Shown piece after piece: positions 7,834 to 19,800 of a stretch of DNA of 64,000 nt. This DNA is from Desertivirga brevis. GTDB taxonomy: Bacteria > Bacteroidota > Bacteroidia > Sphingobacteriales > Sphingobacteriaceae. A program made the translations under genes and the position numbers. Numbering within the stretch: position 1 is the first letter of the stretch; the number at the start of each line of letters is the position of its first letter. Below the pieces are notes generated by a model that saw only the letters and a list, made by a program, of their open reading frames with translations, had not been told where the DNA came from and did not search any database. The stretch lies in NCBI RefSeq assembly GCF_017355835.1, contig NZ_JAFEWF010000002.1:434001-498000 (forward strand), written 5' to 3'.

Positions 7834-9255
7834 ATGTTCAATACGCAGGTAAGTGAAAAAGAGCACGATGAAGCTAGACAGGGTGAAGCGTTGATGCTTG
7901 AGAATAAAACAGAGAAGAATGACGGACGGAGGCTGTATATCGAGAGCTATGGTTGCGCCATGAATTTTTCTGATAGCGAGATCGTTGCTTCTATCATGAT
8001 GGATATGGGATTTCAAACTACTTCTGATTATAAAGAGGCAGATGTTGTTTTCATAAATACCTGTTCTATCCGTGAAAATGCTGAACAGCGTGTTCGGAAT
8101 CGTCTGAGAGAATTTACAAGTGTAAAGGCCAAAAATCCAGGCCTTATTGTAGGTGTGCTGGGATGTATGGCAGAACGTCTAAAAGCAAAGTTCCTTGAAG
8201 AGGAAAAGCTGGTAGATGTAGTTGTGGGTCCCGATGCTTATCGTGATCTTCCTAATTTGATTGATAAGGTTGACGACGGAAGCAAGGCTGTTAACGTTTT
8301 ATTATCCCGCGAGGAAACTTACGCAGATGTCAGTCCTGTTCGTTTAAATTCAAACGGAATAAGTGCTTTCATTTCAATTATGAGAGGTTGCGACAACATG
8401 TGCTCTTTCTGCGTGGTGCCATTTACCAGAGGAAGAGAGCGGAGCCGCGATGCTTATTCAATTGTCAAAGAAGCACAGGATCTGTACAATCAGGGTTACC
8501 GCGAAGTAACTTTATTGGGCCAGAATGTTGACTCCTACAAATGGAGCAGCGAGGATGGTTCTGATTCCGTGAACTTTGCCCAATTGCTTGAAAGGGTAGC
8601 ATTGGTTAGTCCTGAATTACGTGTACGTTTTTCTACCTCCCATCCAAAAGATATTACAGATGAGGTGTTGTACACTATGGGCAAGTACGAGAATATCTGT
8701 AAATACATTCACCTGCCTGTACAATCCGGCAACTCCCGTATCCTGGACCTTATGAACCGGACTTACGACAGGGAATGGTACAAAGGAAGGGTCGACGCTA
8801 TCCGGCGGATACTTCCAGGTTGTGCTATTTCTACCGACATAATTGCCGGGTTCTGTACCGAGACAGAGGAAGAACATCAGGATACGTTGAGCATGATGGA
8901 CTACGTTGTTTACGATTATGCCTACATGTTCATGTACTCCGAACGTCCTGGAACTCTTGCAGCGAAGCGCTTTGAAGACGACATCCCGGAGGAAGTGAAG
9001 AAGCGTCGCTTAACCGAGATCGTTGGTAAGCAGCAACAGCATTCACACCGGAACATGCTTGCCCAGGTAGGAAAAGTTCAAAAGGTGCTGATTGATGGCT
9101 TCTCCAAAAAATCCAAAAATGACTACGCAGGGAGAAACGATTTAAATGCAACTGTTATTTTTCCCGTCGATGAACGATTCAAACCAGGCCAATACGTTAA
9201 CGTGTTGGTGGAAAGGTGTACGACCGCTACTCTTATAGGAAGAATAGCAGAGTAA
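7834..9255 (+). CDS. miaB: tRNA-2-methylthio-N6-dimethylallyladenosine synthase
   Basis: A radical-SAM methylthiotransferase of 473 residues. The N-terminal MTTase domain carries Cys41, Cys77 and Cys111 for the auxiliary 4Fe-4S cluster. The radical-SAM motif is CDNMCSFC (Cys186, Cys190, Cys193). A TRAM RNA-binding domain occupies about 410-473. It adds a methylthio group to i6A37 of tRNAs reading U-starting codons. The sequence [11 protein letters not shown] identifies MiaB/RimO-type enzymes, and the overall pattern favours MiaB over RimO. It lies 50 bases upstream of the sigma-54 activator. An alternative start at Met21 would remove the weakly conserved N-terminal tail. Confidence 0.95.
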   Translation: MFNTQVSEKEHDEARQGEALMLENKTEKNDGRRLYIESYGCAMNFSDSEIVASIMMDMGFQTTSDYKEADVVFINTCSIRENAEQRVRNRLREFTSVKAKNPGLIVGVLGCMAERLKAKFLEEEKLVDVVVGPDAYRDLPNLIDKVDDGSKAVNVLLSREETYADVSPVRLNSNGISAFISIMRGCDNMCSFCVVPFTRGRERSRDAYSIVKEAQDLYNQGYREVTLLGQNVDSYKWSSEDGSDSVNFAQLLERVALVSPELRVRFSTSHPKDITDEVLYTMGKYENICKYIHLPVQSGNSRILDLMNRTYDREWYKGRVDAIRRILPGCAISTDIIAGFCTETEEEHQDTLSMMDYVVYDYAYMFMYSERPGTLAAKRFEDDIPEEVKKRRLTEIVGKQQQHSHRNMLAQVGKVQKVLIDGFSKKSKNDYAGRNDLNATVIFPVDERFKPGQYVNVLVERCTTATLIGRIAE

Positions 9256-9305
9256 ATTTTTGGTTTAGGTGGTGGAGCGATAGTTAAAAGTATTAGCATC
9301 TAACA

Positions 9306-10553
9306 ATGGACATTCAAGATATTAAAAACCGCTTCGGCATTATTGGTAATTCACCTCTGCTTAACAGGGCCATAGATATTGCCCGGCAGGTTGCTCCTAC
9401 AGATATTTCTGTTCTAATTACCGGAGAAAGCGGGAGTGGTAAAGAAGTTTTTTCCCATATTATTCATCACTTAAGTGCAAGGAAACACGGCGCTTTTATA
9501 GCGGTGAATTGTGGGGCTATCCCCGAAGGAACTATCGATTCAGAGCTTTTTGGTCACGAAAAAGGTTCCTTTACCGGTGCTCACGAGGCACGTAAGGGAT
9601 ATTTTGAAGTAGTAAATGGTGGAACGATCTTCCTTGATGAAGTAGCAGAGCTTCCACTTGGTACTCAAGCCCGTCTTCTACGTGTGCTTGAAACCGGCGA
9701 GTATCTTCGTGTCGGATCCTCTAAAGTTCAGAAAACAGATGTCAGGGTAATTGCAGCAACGAACGTTGATGTTTACGACGCTGTGAAAAATGGAAAGTTC
9801 AGGGAAGATCTTTATTACCGTTTGAATACTGTTCCGCTGAAAATTCCTGCTTTACGTGAGCGCAAAGAGGATATCTATCTTCTGTTCAGAAAGTTCATAT
9901 CCGACTTTACTAATAAATATAGAAGCCCTTCTGTCCAGTTAGATTCAGAAGCCCAGCAAATGATCGTGAATTACAGCTGGCCAGGAAATGTCAGGCAGCT
10001 AAAGAATATTGCTGAGCAAATTGCTGTTTTGGAGAAAGATCGAAATCTTACTGCTCAAAATATCCTTAACTATATTCCTCATGAGAACCCTCAATCGAAT
10101 CTGCCGATGAGAGTGAACCAGGACAAGAAAGAAGATTTCTCTGAACGCGATATTCTTTATAAGGTGCTGTTTGACATGAAAAGGGATATGGTTGAGTTAA
10201 AGAAGCTTGTAGCGGATATCATCCAGAATGGAGGAAATACAGCGGCCTTGTCTGCCAATCCTAATTTGGTTAAACAGCTCTACGGTGATGTGGAATTAGT
10301 GATGCCTGAAGTTCAGCAACAGGCTGCACCTACTATAACTATTCACCACCCGGATCAGGCTCCTAAAAGTGATTTTGATATCGCTCATCATACTGAAGAA
10401 GCTGAAGAGTCTTTATCCTTGATTGAAAAAGAATCCGATCTTATCAAAAAAGCACTTAAAAAGCACAAAGGGAAACGTAAATTAGCTGCACAGGAACTTG
10501 GGATCTCCGAAAGGACCCTTTATCGCAAAATAAAAGAACTAAACTTGAGTTAG
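9306..10553 (+). CDS. Sigma-54-dependent transcriptional activator (AAA+ and Fis HTH, no receiver domain)
   Basis: This 415-residue protein starts directly with the sigma-54 AAA+ domain: Walker A GESGSGKE (40-47), the sigma-54-contacting GSFTGA loop (87-92), Walker B TIFLDEV (107-113) and the arginine-finger region FREDLYYRLN. A C-terminal Fis-type helix-turn-helix covers about 375-413. It lacks an N-terminal receiver, GAF or PAS domain, so how it is switched is unclear; it may be constitutive or controlled by a partner. A variable linker (about 250-370) separates AAA+ and HTH. It opens a run with lptE (8 bases later), the acidic TPR protein and secG. No clear -24/-12 promoter was found nearby. 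Confidence 0.9.
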   Translation: MDIQDIKNRFGIIGNSPLLNRAIDIARQVAPTDISVLITGESGSGKEVFSHIIHHLSARKHGAFIAVNCGAIPEGTIDSELFGHEKGSFTGAHEARKGYFEVVNGGTIFLDEVAELPLGTQARLLRVLETGEYLRVGSSKVQKTDVRVIAATNVDVYDAVKNGKFREDLYYRLNTVPLKIPALRERKEDIYLLFRKFISDFTNKYRSPSVQLDSEAQQMIVNYSWPGNVRQLKNIAEQIAVLEKDRNLTAQNILNYIPHENPQSNLPMRVNQDKKEDFSERDILYKVLFDMKRDMVELKKLVADIIQNGGNTAALSANPNLVKQLYGDVELVMPEVQQQAAPTITIHHPDQAPKSDFDIAHHTEEAEESLSLIEKESDLIKKALKKHKGKRKLAAQELGISERTLYRKIKELNLS

Positions 10554-10561
10554 TAAGCTGA

Positions 10562-11068
10562 ATGAAAAATCTTAAGAAACTTTTGTTAGTAATAGCGCCG
10601 CTAACTCTCATCCTTTCAGGCTGCTGGATTTACAGTTTTTCAGGGGCTTCTATCCCGCTAAATATGAAAACTGTGAATGTGGTCTTTTTCGAAAATAACG
10701 CGCCAATTGTGGTTCCCAACCTTAGTACTCTTTTTACCGAGGCTTTAAAGACACGTATACGTAATCAATCAAATTTAACAGTAGTCAGAAATGATGCGGA
10801 CGGTACTTTTGAAGGCCGTATCACCGATTATAATATTAAGCCTGTGGCGATTACGGGAAATGACCGGTCAGAAGCTACCCGTTTAACCATTACGGTAAGC
10901 GTAAAGTATACCAATAAGCTGGTAGTTGAACAAAGCTTCGAGCAATCCTTTAGTCGCTTCAAAGATTTTCAGGGGAGTAATCTGGCGCCGGTGGAACAGG
11001 CATTAATTGCTGATATTAACCGTCAGCTTACGGAAGATATTTTTAACAGGGCATTTGCGAACTGGTAA
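10562..11068 (+). CDS. lptE: LPS-assembly lipoprotein LptE
   Basis: This 168-residue protein has a lipoprotein signal peptide with lipobox LSGC (Cys21). The mature part begins WIYSFSGASIP and keeps the LptE-family layout: two strands, a helix with NLSTLFTEALKTRI, then TVVRNDADGTFEGRITDY. In the outer membrane LptE plugs the LptD barrel and delivers lipopolysaccharide to the surface. Bacteroidota LptE proteins are divergent, so the call rests on the pattern, the length and the fixed neighbourhood (sigma-54 activator upstream, secG downstream). Confidence 0.82.
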   Translation: MKNLKKLLLVIAPLTLILSGCWIYSFSGASIPLNMKTVNVVFFENNAPIVVPNLSTLFTEALKTRIRNQSNLTVVRNDADGTFEGRITDYNIKPVAITGNDRSEATRLTITVSVKYTNKLVVEQSFEQSFSRFKDFQGSNLAPVEQALIADINRQLTEDIFNRAFANW

Positions 11069-11098
11069 TAACAATTCATCGATTTAAATTAGAACATA

Positions 11099-12898
11099 GT
11101 GGCACAACCTGGTATTATCGGAGAACAAGAATTTGCGAGACTAATCAGCACTCAGGATAGTTTTTCCGCACTTGATTTGCAGACTATTGAAAGATTAATT
11201 GCCAGATATCCCTATTGCCAGGCCTTTCACTATGTTAAGGCTGCTGGTTTAAAAAGGTTAAGGTCCGGGGAGCTCGACGCAAGCTTGCAACTTTCCTCAG
11301 CCTATAGCGGTGACAGAGAGCTACTATTCAGATTCGTAGAAAAATCTGACGAGCTTCAACGGTTATTTTATAATCCCTTACCGGAAGAAATTATTGAGGA
11401 GTCAGAACCGGCCTCTATCCCTGAATTGGCAGCTTATAGTTCTTCAAGTGAGTCTGATTCTGAAGACCGCATTGAAGATGTTGGCCACGCTCCACTAGAC
11501 GCTGACCATGAACAGACAGGGTCCGAGGAATTTGTTGCAGATGAAGGGACCTTGTCTCTATTGTCTGAATCTATACCTCCTGATAATGAACTTTCAGAAG
11601 GTTCACCATTTGAGCTCGATACAGAAGATACGAAGATTGCAGATGAGGAGCCTACCAAAGAGGAAGGCTTGGATGAGAATGATTCGCCTCTTGAGGAGAA
11701 GGTTCAGGCCGGACCAGAATCGGAAGAATTAAGGCTGGAGGAACCTGAGCAAATCGAAGCTTTCACCAGTTTGAACGGTTCGTCCGAAGATAATACAGCA
11801 GAAGTTAGTTCTCTTGCCGAGGATCAGAATTCTGATGATCAGGATGAGGAGGTCTTTGAAGAGATTTCAGAAGTGAGTTTACTTGATACCCTTACAGTTC
11901 AACAGGAGCCAGAGCCACTTACGGTTTATGCACCAGTAGAGGAAGGGGAGCAGCAATCAAACCCAGATGATAGTTCAACTTCAATCTCTTTGGAAATTTC
12001 CCCGGTTGTTATTGCCCCTTTTATTTCGCCAGGCATCATAACCGACATTGAGACCGTCATCCCTGACCTTGATCTTCCCGGTTTTTCTGACTACAAAGAT
12101 GAGCCTATAATCGAGAGTGAGGAGAAGGCGTTCCATGTAGAACATGAAGAGGAGCAACCCCTTGTGGAAGAAGTAAGTGTTCCAAGCGAAGAAATTCCTC
12201 AGGAAAGGCTTATTGTAGACAGTATAGCAGCTAAAGATTATTTCGTTTTTGACCGCTCGGTTGCTGATCCCCTGAAACAGGAAGGCCGGGAACCTAAGGA
12301 ACCAGTTCCCACTGAGCCTGTAGCTGAAGTTATACCCCCGGTAGCTACTCAGAGTGATTATAAATTGGTGGAGCCGGAGAAGGAGCAGGATGATGTTTCA
12401 AAGTATGATGACGATACTTTACCGTTCACATTCCGTTGGTGGCTTCACAAAACACGGAAAGAATATGATGCAAATTATCAGCCGTATATATCTTCTCCAA
12501 AAATGAATACTGTCGCTCCCGTCGAGGTGGCGCTTAATCAGCAGATTATAGAAAGTATTTTTCATGCTCAGCCCGAATTGAATACATTCCCTGAACAGCC
12601 GCAGATCAGTTACACTCTATCGAACAAAAAGAGGGAGGATGCACTTATTGAGCGATTCATCACCGAAGAACCTCATATCAAACCTCCCGCAGCTAATAAG
12701 TTAGACACAGAAAATAAGGCAAAGAAAAGTTCCGAAGATAACCTGGATCTGGTATCCGAAACTTTAGCTAAAATCTATATCGATCAAATGCTTTTTCACA
12801 AAGCTATAGACACTTACAAAAAATTAAGTTTGAAATTTCCAGAAAAAAGCACTTACTTTGCCGCTCAAATTTCTGAGTTAGAAAAGAAAATCAATTAA
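11099..12898 (+). CDS. Acidic low-complexity protein with C-terminal TPR-like segment
   Basis: I do not recognise a named family. The start is GTG at 11099. Of its 599 residues, about 1-95 form a folded-looking helical head (FARLISTQDSFSALDLQTIE, then RYPYCQAFHYVKAAGLKRL). Roughly 95-440 is a long, very acidic Glu/Ser/Pro-rich stretch expected to be disordered. The C terminus (about 545-599) has a TPR-like helix pair (AKIYIDQMLFHKAIDTYKKL). No signal peptide or membrane helix is seen, so it should be cytosolic. It lies between lptE (30 bases upstream) and secG (11 bases downstream), which suggests a tie to envelope biogenesis or secretion; that is inference only. Confidence 0.7.
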   Translation: MAQPGIIGEQEFARLISTQDSFSALDLQTIERLIARYPYCQAFHYVKAAGLKRLRSGELDASLQLSSAYSGDRELLFRFVEKSDELQRLFYNPLPEEIIEESEPASIPELAAYSSSSESDSEDRIEDVGHAPLDADHEQTGSEEFVADEGTLSLLSESIPPDNELSEGSPFELDTEDTKIADEEPTKEEGLDENDSPLEEKVQAGPESEELRLEEPEQIEAFTSLNGSSEDNTAEVSSLAEDQNSDDQDEEVFEEISEVSLLDTLTVQQEPEPLTVYAPVEEGEQQSNPDDSSTSISLEISPVVIAPFISPGIITDIETVIPDLDLPGFSDYKDEPIIESEEKAFHVEHEEEQPLVEEVSVPSEEIPQERLIVDSIAAKDYFVFDRSVADPLKQEGREPKEPVPTEPVAEVIPPVATQSDYKLVEPEKEQDDVSKYDDDTLPFTFRWWLHKTRKEYDANYQPYISSPKMNTVAPVEVALNQQIIESIFHAQPELNTFPEQPQISYTLSNKKREDALIERFITEEPHIKPPAANKLDTENKAKKSSEDNLDLVSETLAKIYIDQMLFHKAIDTYKKLSLKFPEKSTYFAAQISELEKKIN

Positions 12899-12909
12899 AT
12901 ACAGAAGAT

Positions 12910-13242
12910 ATGTTTTACGTACTTATCGTTATAGCAATAGTTATTTGTGTTATTCTGGGCCTGTTTATTCTTATCCAGGAACCAAAGGGTGGAGGCTTAT
13001 CTTCTGGGTTTGCTGGTTCAAACAATATTATGGGGGTTCAGCGGACCTCTGATATCCTTGAAAAAGGTACCTGGATATTGGTTATTTCTCTGATGGTAGT
13101 AGTTTTAATGATTAATGTAGTTATTCCGAAAGCTGGTGCCGGATCAGAATCTGAGGAATTACAAAACCAGATCAAAGCTCCTGCTACTACAGCGCCAATT
13201 GCTCCAGCGTTACCAAAAGCTACGGATACAACCAGGAATTAA
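12910..13242 (+). CDS. secG: Preprotein translocase subunit SecG
   Basis: This 110-residue inner-membrane protein has two transmembrane helices (about 2-22 and 54-74) joined by the conserved SecG loop LIQEPKGGGLSSGF, followed by a polar Ala/Pro/Thr-rich tail. SecG is the small accessory subunit of the SecYEG channel and assists the SecA-driven cycle; secA lies about 3.5 kb downstream. It is the last gene of the run that starts with the sigma-54 activator and is followed by an intrinsic terminator. Confidence 0.93.
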   Translation: MFYVLIVIAIVICVILGLFILIQEPKGGGLSSGFAGSNNIMGVQRTSDILEKGTWILVISLMVVVLMINVVIPKAGAGSESEELQNQIKAPATTAPIAPALPKATDTTRN

Positions 13243-13270
13243 TATTAGATATTCTAATTACCGTATATAG

Positions 13271-13300
13271 AAGGGTCTTCTGAAAAGAAGGCCCTTTTTT
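13271..13300 (+). terminator. Intrinsic terminator after secG
   Basis: AAGGGTCTTC and GAAGGCCCTT form a 10-bp stem (one G-T wobble) with a 6-base loop, TGAAAA, followed by a run of six T. It lies 28 bases past the secG stop. Confidence 0.85.
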
Positions 13301-13470
13301 GTTGTCTGACATTCCACTGACAACGTGGCACTTCGAGGTTAAGCGCTGGTTAAACAACTATTAAACCAAATGAAAAATTGACAAGGTTCACGGCAAAAAT
13401 TGCAGTAATGTGCCTTTGGCATAATAAGTGACGGGTAGCGATCAGAAAATAAAATATACATATTTAAACT

Positions 13471-13746
13471 ATGGCATTAAATATTAAACCAATCGCAGAC
13501 AGAGTAGTAGTTGAAGCTGCTCCTGCAGAAGAAAAAACAGCATCAGGTATCTATATCCCTGACACAGCTAAAGAGAAACCTCAAAGAGGAACTGTAGTTG
13601 CCGTTGGTGATGGCAAAAAGGATGAGCCTTTAACTGTTAAAGTTGGTGACCAGGTTTTATATGGCAAGTATGCCGGTACTGAAATTACCTATGATGGTAA
13701 AGAGTACTTAATCATGCGTGAAGCTGATATTTACGCGGTTCTTTAA
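13471..13746 (+). CDS. groES: Co-chaperonin GroES
   Basis: This 91-residue cytosolic lid of the GroEL chaperonin has the family sequence [11 protein letters not shown] at the start, a mobile loop with [20 protein letters not shown], and the C-terminal [13 protein letters not shown]. The length is normal. It sits 96 bases before groEL and the two should be cotranscribed. The 228 bases between secG and groES hold the secG terminator and presumably the heat-shock promoter. I see no CIRCE inverted repeat there, so control by HrcA is not supported. Confidence 0.97.
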   Translation: MALNIKPIADRVVVEAAPAEEKTASGIYIPDTAKEKPQRGTVVAVGDGKKDEPLTVKVGDQVLYGKYAGTEITYDGKEYLIMREADIYAVL

Positions 13747-15480
<1,734 letters not shown>

Positions 15481-15503
15481 GATCATAAAGCTTATAATAT
15501 ATG

Positions 15504-15533
15504 AAGCCCCGGCCTACGCTCCGGGGCTTTTTT
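15504..15533 (+). terminator. Intrinsic terminator after groEL
   Basis: AAGCCCCGG and CCGGGGCTT form a perfect 9-bp GC-rich stem with an 8-base loop, followed by a T run. It starts 24 bases after the groEL stop. Confidence 0.92.
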
Positions 15534-15592
15534 ATTGGAAAAATTTTCGGTTAGAGCAGTACCTTTCCTTTTTTCGGAGTAAACTGAGTTAG

Positions 15593-15671
15593 TAATAAGT
15601 CTATAGTAAGTCCATCCTTTCATCGAAATTTATGGTGTCACTATAGACTTATTATGGACTCACTATAGACT
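15593..15671. repeat. Three-copy 10-bp repeat able to form two alternative hairpins
   Basis: TAATAAGTCTATAGT (15593-15607) is a perfect 15-bp inverted match to 15640-15654. The same left arm, extended as AGTCTATAGTAAGTCCAT (15598-15615), also pairs with 15654-15671 with one mismatch. The element AGTCTATAGT thus occurs once forward and twice reversed, and the two hairpins exclude each other. It occupies the 328-base gap between groEL and the MscS gene, which otherwise holds only the groEL terminator. It could be a small palindromic intergenic repeat, a protein-binding site or an RNA switch. Confidence 0.6.
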
Positions 15672-15808
15672 CTTAGAAGCTGCGGTACCCTTGCAATACC
15701 AGTATTTTTCGTGCTTCCGCCATTTCATTTGGTTTTCGTTTTCAGAATTCAAACATTGTTTTCGTTAATTTGTCATTTCATACCTCCGGAACAAAGATTA
15801 GATCCTTA

Positions 15809-16609
15809 ATGGCACAAGTACCTGTAGATAATAGATCCTTAGAACAGAAAGCAATAGATTTTATAACCAACCATGGCCCTGATTTCCTTAGTGCATTAGT
15901 AGTACTGGTCGTTGGTTTGTGGCTGATCAAAATAGCGCGCAGATTACTCTCTACAGCAATGGACAAACGCGAGCTGGATCCCTCTTTGCAGCCATTTTTA
16001 AAAAGTATTATTATTATTTCGTTCCAGGTCCTGTTAATAATTGGAGTAATGCAGATCGCCGGTTTGCAATTAACGATCTTTACTACAGTGATCGGTGCTT
16101 TTGGTGTTGCAGCCGGTTTGGCTTTATCCGGAACTCTTCAAAATTTCGCTAGTGGTGTTTTAATCCTTATTCTTAAGCCCTTCAGGGTTGGAGATAATAT
16201 TATTGCCCAGGGACAGGAAGGAATAGTTCATTCCATTGAGATATTCTATACTGTAGTAACCACTTTTGATAACAAGACTGTAATTATCCCTAATAGTAAA
16301 TTATCCAATGAGATCATTATAAATACTAGTCGCGAAGGTAAACGGAGACTTGATGTTGAAATAAAGGTTGGCTATGGTACCGACTTTAAGATGATCTACC
16401 CCGTGATTGAGGACACAATTAAGGAATTTGGAAATATTATGCCCTCTCCTGCACCACGAATAGGGGTGGGGACCTTAGAAGGAGATGGGTATAAAGTATT
16501 ATTAAATGTGTGGGTGCCTGCTCACGGTTTCACCGACATGAAACTTAAAATACAGGAAAAACTGATCGATAAGATCAAGGCTGCGGAGATCAAGCTGCCA
16601 GGCATGTAG
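15809..16609 (+). CDS. mscS: Small-conductance mechanosensitive channel (MscS family)
   Basis: I chose the ATG at 15809 (266 residues); an in-frame TTG at 15770 would add 13 residues that do not look like part of the family. Three transmembrane helices are visible: about 20-40, 60-80, and the pore-lining TM3 with GAFGVAAGLALSGTLQNFASG. After it comes the MscS beta domain (FRVGDNII, TFDNKTVIIPNSKL) and an alpha/beta C terminus. The channel opens on membrane tension to release solutes during hypo-osmotic shock. It is a single-gene unit in the inner membrane. Confidence 0.92.
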   Translation: MAQVPVDNRSLEQKAIDFITNHGPDFLSALVVLVVGLWLIKIARRLLSTAMDKRELDPSLQPFLKSIIIISFQVLLIIGVMQIAGLQLTIFTTVIGAFGVAAGLALSGTLQNFASGVLILILKPFRVGDNIIAQGQEGIVHSIEIFYTVVTTFDNKTVIIPNSKLSNEIIINTSREGKRRLDVEIKVGYGTDFKMIYPVIEDTIKEFGNIMPSPAPRIGVGTLEGDGYKVLLNVWVPAHGFTDMKLKIQEKLIDKIKAAEIKLPGM

Positions 16610-16722
16610 CGCTGAAACTTATTCTTTTAGAAGCAAAATTCTTATAACTTTTTAACGTTAAAGTACATAATTTGGCGCAATTAATTTTTAGGCTCCAAAT
16701 ACATATAATTCATTTATTAATC

Positions 16723-16730
16723 TAATTTTG
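16723..16730 (+). promoter_or_regulatory. Candidate Bacteroidota -7 promoter box for secA
   Basis: TAATTTTG fits TAnnTTTG and lies 75 bases before the secA start. A 12-bp palindrome, TTTAACGTTAAA, lies at 16651-16662 further upstream and could be an operator; both are motif matches only. Confidence 0.35.
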
Positions 16731-16805
16731 TAGACCATGCCATAATGGCTTAAAAAGTGCTGATGGCTTAGTTGTTGCAGAATAAGGATTTTTACAAAAA
16801 TAATC

Positions 16806-19800
16806 ATGTTAGGATTTTTAAATAAAATATTCGGAAGTAAATCTGAACGCGATATAAAGCAGATACAACCTATTGTTGAACAGATTAAAGCTGAATATGC
16901 AAAGCTCACCAATATTAGCGATGATGACCTGAGAAATAGAACGGTTGAATTTAAAGCACGGATTGCCGGTGCTTTAGCTTCAATAGACAAAGAAGTTGAA
17001 GAGCTAAAAGCTAAAGCTGAAGAAACGGCAGATATTCATGAGAAAACCGAAATATATGACGAAGTAGACCGTCTTGGAAAGGAAAGGGATAAGGAGCTTG
17101 AAAAGGTCCTCATGGAAATACTTCCTCAGGCTTTTGCTGTTGTAAAGGAAACTGCTCGTCGCTTTACTGAAAATAAAACTATCCAGGTTACTGCTACAGA
17201 CTTTGATCGTGAACTTGCTGCAAGAAAACCTAACGTTAAAATAGAAGGAGACAAAGCTATTCATCATAATACCTGGATGGCTGCAGGTAACGAAGTTACC
17301 TGGAATATGATCCACTATGATGTTCAGTTGATTGGTGGTATCGTGTTGCACCAGGGTAAGATCTCTGAAATGGCTACTGGTGAAGGTAAGACTTTAGTGG
17401 GAACACTTCCAGCTTACCTTAATGCCCTTGCTGGACAGGGAGTACACATAGTAACAGTGAACGACTATTTGGCTCGTCGTGACTCGGAATGGAACGGCCC
17501 ATTATTTGAGTTTCACGGTATGACGGTAGATTGTATCGACAAACATCAACCGAATTCGGAGCAGCGTCGTAAAGCTTATCTGGCGGATATCACCTTCGGT
17601 ACAAATAACGAGTTTGGTTTCGATTATCTACGCGATAATATGACAAATACGCCTGAAAGTTTAGTTCAGCGTAAGTTGCATTATGCCATGGTGGATGAGG
17701 TGGATTCGGTTTTGATCGATGATGCCCGTACTCCTTTGATCATTTCCGGTCCTGTTCCACGTGGAGACGAACATGAATTTTATCTTTTAAAGCCGAGGAT
17801 CGAGCGTTTGGTTAATGCTCAGAAGAACTATATAACCTCTGTGTTAAACGAGGCAAAGAAGCAAATTAACGAGGGGAAAACTTCACCAACTGATGGTGGT
17901 TTAGCTTTATTCCGCGCATTTCGTGGTTTGCCAAAGAATAAGGCTTTAATAAAGTTCTTAAGTGAACCGGGAGTTAAACAGATCCTTACAAAGACTGAAA
18001 ATTATTACATTCAGGATCATGGAAGAGAAATGCCAAAGGCTGATGCCGAGCTTTTCTTCGTGATCGATGAGAAACATAACTCTGTTGAACTTACAGAAAA
18101 AGGTATCGAGTTAATTACAGCATCAGGAGAAGATCCACATTTCTTTGTAATGCCTGATGTTGGTTCTGAAATTGCCGAGATTGAGAAATCAAGTCTTCCC
18201 GGCGAAGAAAAGATTGCAAGGAAAGATGAGTTAATGCGTGATTTTTCAATCAAATCTGAACGTATTCACTCAGTAAACCAGTTGTTGAAGGCCTACACTT
18301 TATTTGAACGTGATGTAGAATATATCATTGATGAGGGTAAAGTTAAAATCGTAGACGAGCAAACGGGCCGTATTATGGATGGCCGCCGTTACTCTGATGG
18401 TTTGCACCAGGCGATTGAGGCTAAAGAGAATGTTAAGGTTGAGGATGCTACTCAAACTTACGCCACCATCACTCTTCAGAATTACTTCAGGATGTATCAC
18501 AAGCTTGCGGGTATGACCGGTACAGCTACTACTGAAGCCGGCGAGTTATGGCAGATCTATAAATTAGACGTTGTAGAGATTCCAACTAACGTTGAGAAGA
18601 GAAGGAAGGACATGGAGGATAAGGTTTATCGTACCATGCGCGAGAAGTACAACGCGGTTGTAGAAGAAATTACAGCTTTAACTCAGGCTGGAAGACCGGT
18701 GCTCGTAGGTACAACTTCTGTTGAAATTTCAGAGTTGTTGAGCCGGATGCTGAAACTCCGCGGGATCAAGCACAATGTATTGAATGCGAAACTACACCAG
18801 CGTGAAGCCGATATTGTTGCTGAAGCGGGTCAGGCGGGTACGGTTACTATTGCAACCAACATGGCTGGTCGTGGTACCGATATCAAATTAGGTCCTGGAG
18901 TTAAAGAAGCGGGAGGTTTGGCAATCGTAGGTACTGAACGTCACGAGTCTCGTCGGGTCGACAGGCAGCTTCGTGGTCGTGCCGGTCGCCAGGGTGACCC
19001 TGGATCTTCTCAGTTCTTCGTATCGCTTGAGGATAACTTAATGCGTCTGTTTGGTTCAGAGAGGATTTCCAACATCATGCTACGTATGGGCATTGAAGAA
19101 GGTGAAGTAATCCAGCATTCAATGATCACGAAGTCGATAGAGCGGGCGCAGAGGAAAGTGGAAGAGAATAACTTTGGTATTCGTAAACGCTTGCTTGAAT
19201 ACGACGACGTTATGAACTCTCAGCGTACAGTTGTTTATGCAAAACGTAAGAATGCGTTATTTGGTGAACGACTTTCTGTTGATATTAATAACACTATTTA
19301 CGATACTGTAGAAGACGTTGTAACTGAATATAAAGAGACGAATAACTTCGAAGGCTTCCAGTTGGAAATGCTAAGAGTATTTTCTTTCGATGCTGAGATT
19401 TCTGATAGGGATTTCGCTGATAATAATATCGCAAAGCTTACTGATCTTGTTTTCACTAAAGTTGCTGATTTCTACGAGCGTAAAAATCAGGCAATCGGGC
19501 AGCAAGCAATGCCGGTACTTACGCAGGTTTATGAAGAGCGAGGCCAATACATCGAGAATATCATTATTCCGTTTACAGACGGGATAAGAGGAGTACAGGT
19601 GGCGGCTAATCTAAGAAAGGCAGTAGAAAATGGCGGTAGGGAAATTACTACTGCGTTCGAAAAAACTGTGGTTCTTGCTTTAATCGATGATGCTTGGAAA
19701 GAGCATTTACGTGATATGGATGAGTTAAAGCAGTCAGTTCAGAACGCTGTTTACGAACAAAAAGATCCCCTTGTGATCTATAAGGTGGAAGCGTTTAATT

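Noticed and set aside
13325..13345. Sigma-54 -24/-12 promoter suggested by TGGCAC before groES
   Set aside because: The required GC dinucleotide is not at the -12 spacing; only the -24 half matches.
13301..13470. CIRCE/HrcA operator before groES
   Set aside because: No TTAGCACTC/GAGTGCTAA inverted repeat is present in this region.
15655..15668. GACTCACTATAG, a 12-base match to the core of the T7 phage promoter
   Set aside because: The bases upstream of this core do not match the T7 promoter, no phage polymerase gene is seen, and the match is explained by the local AGTCTATAGT repeat.
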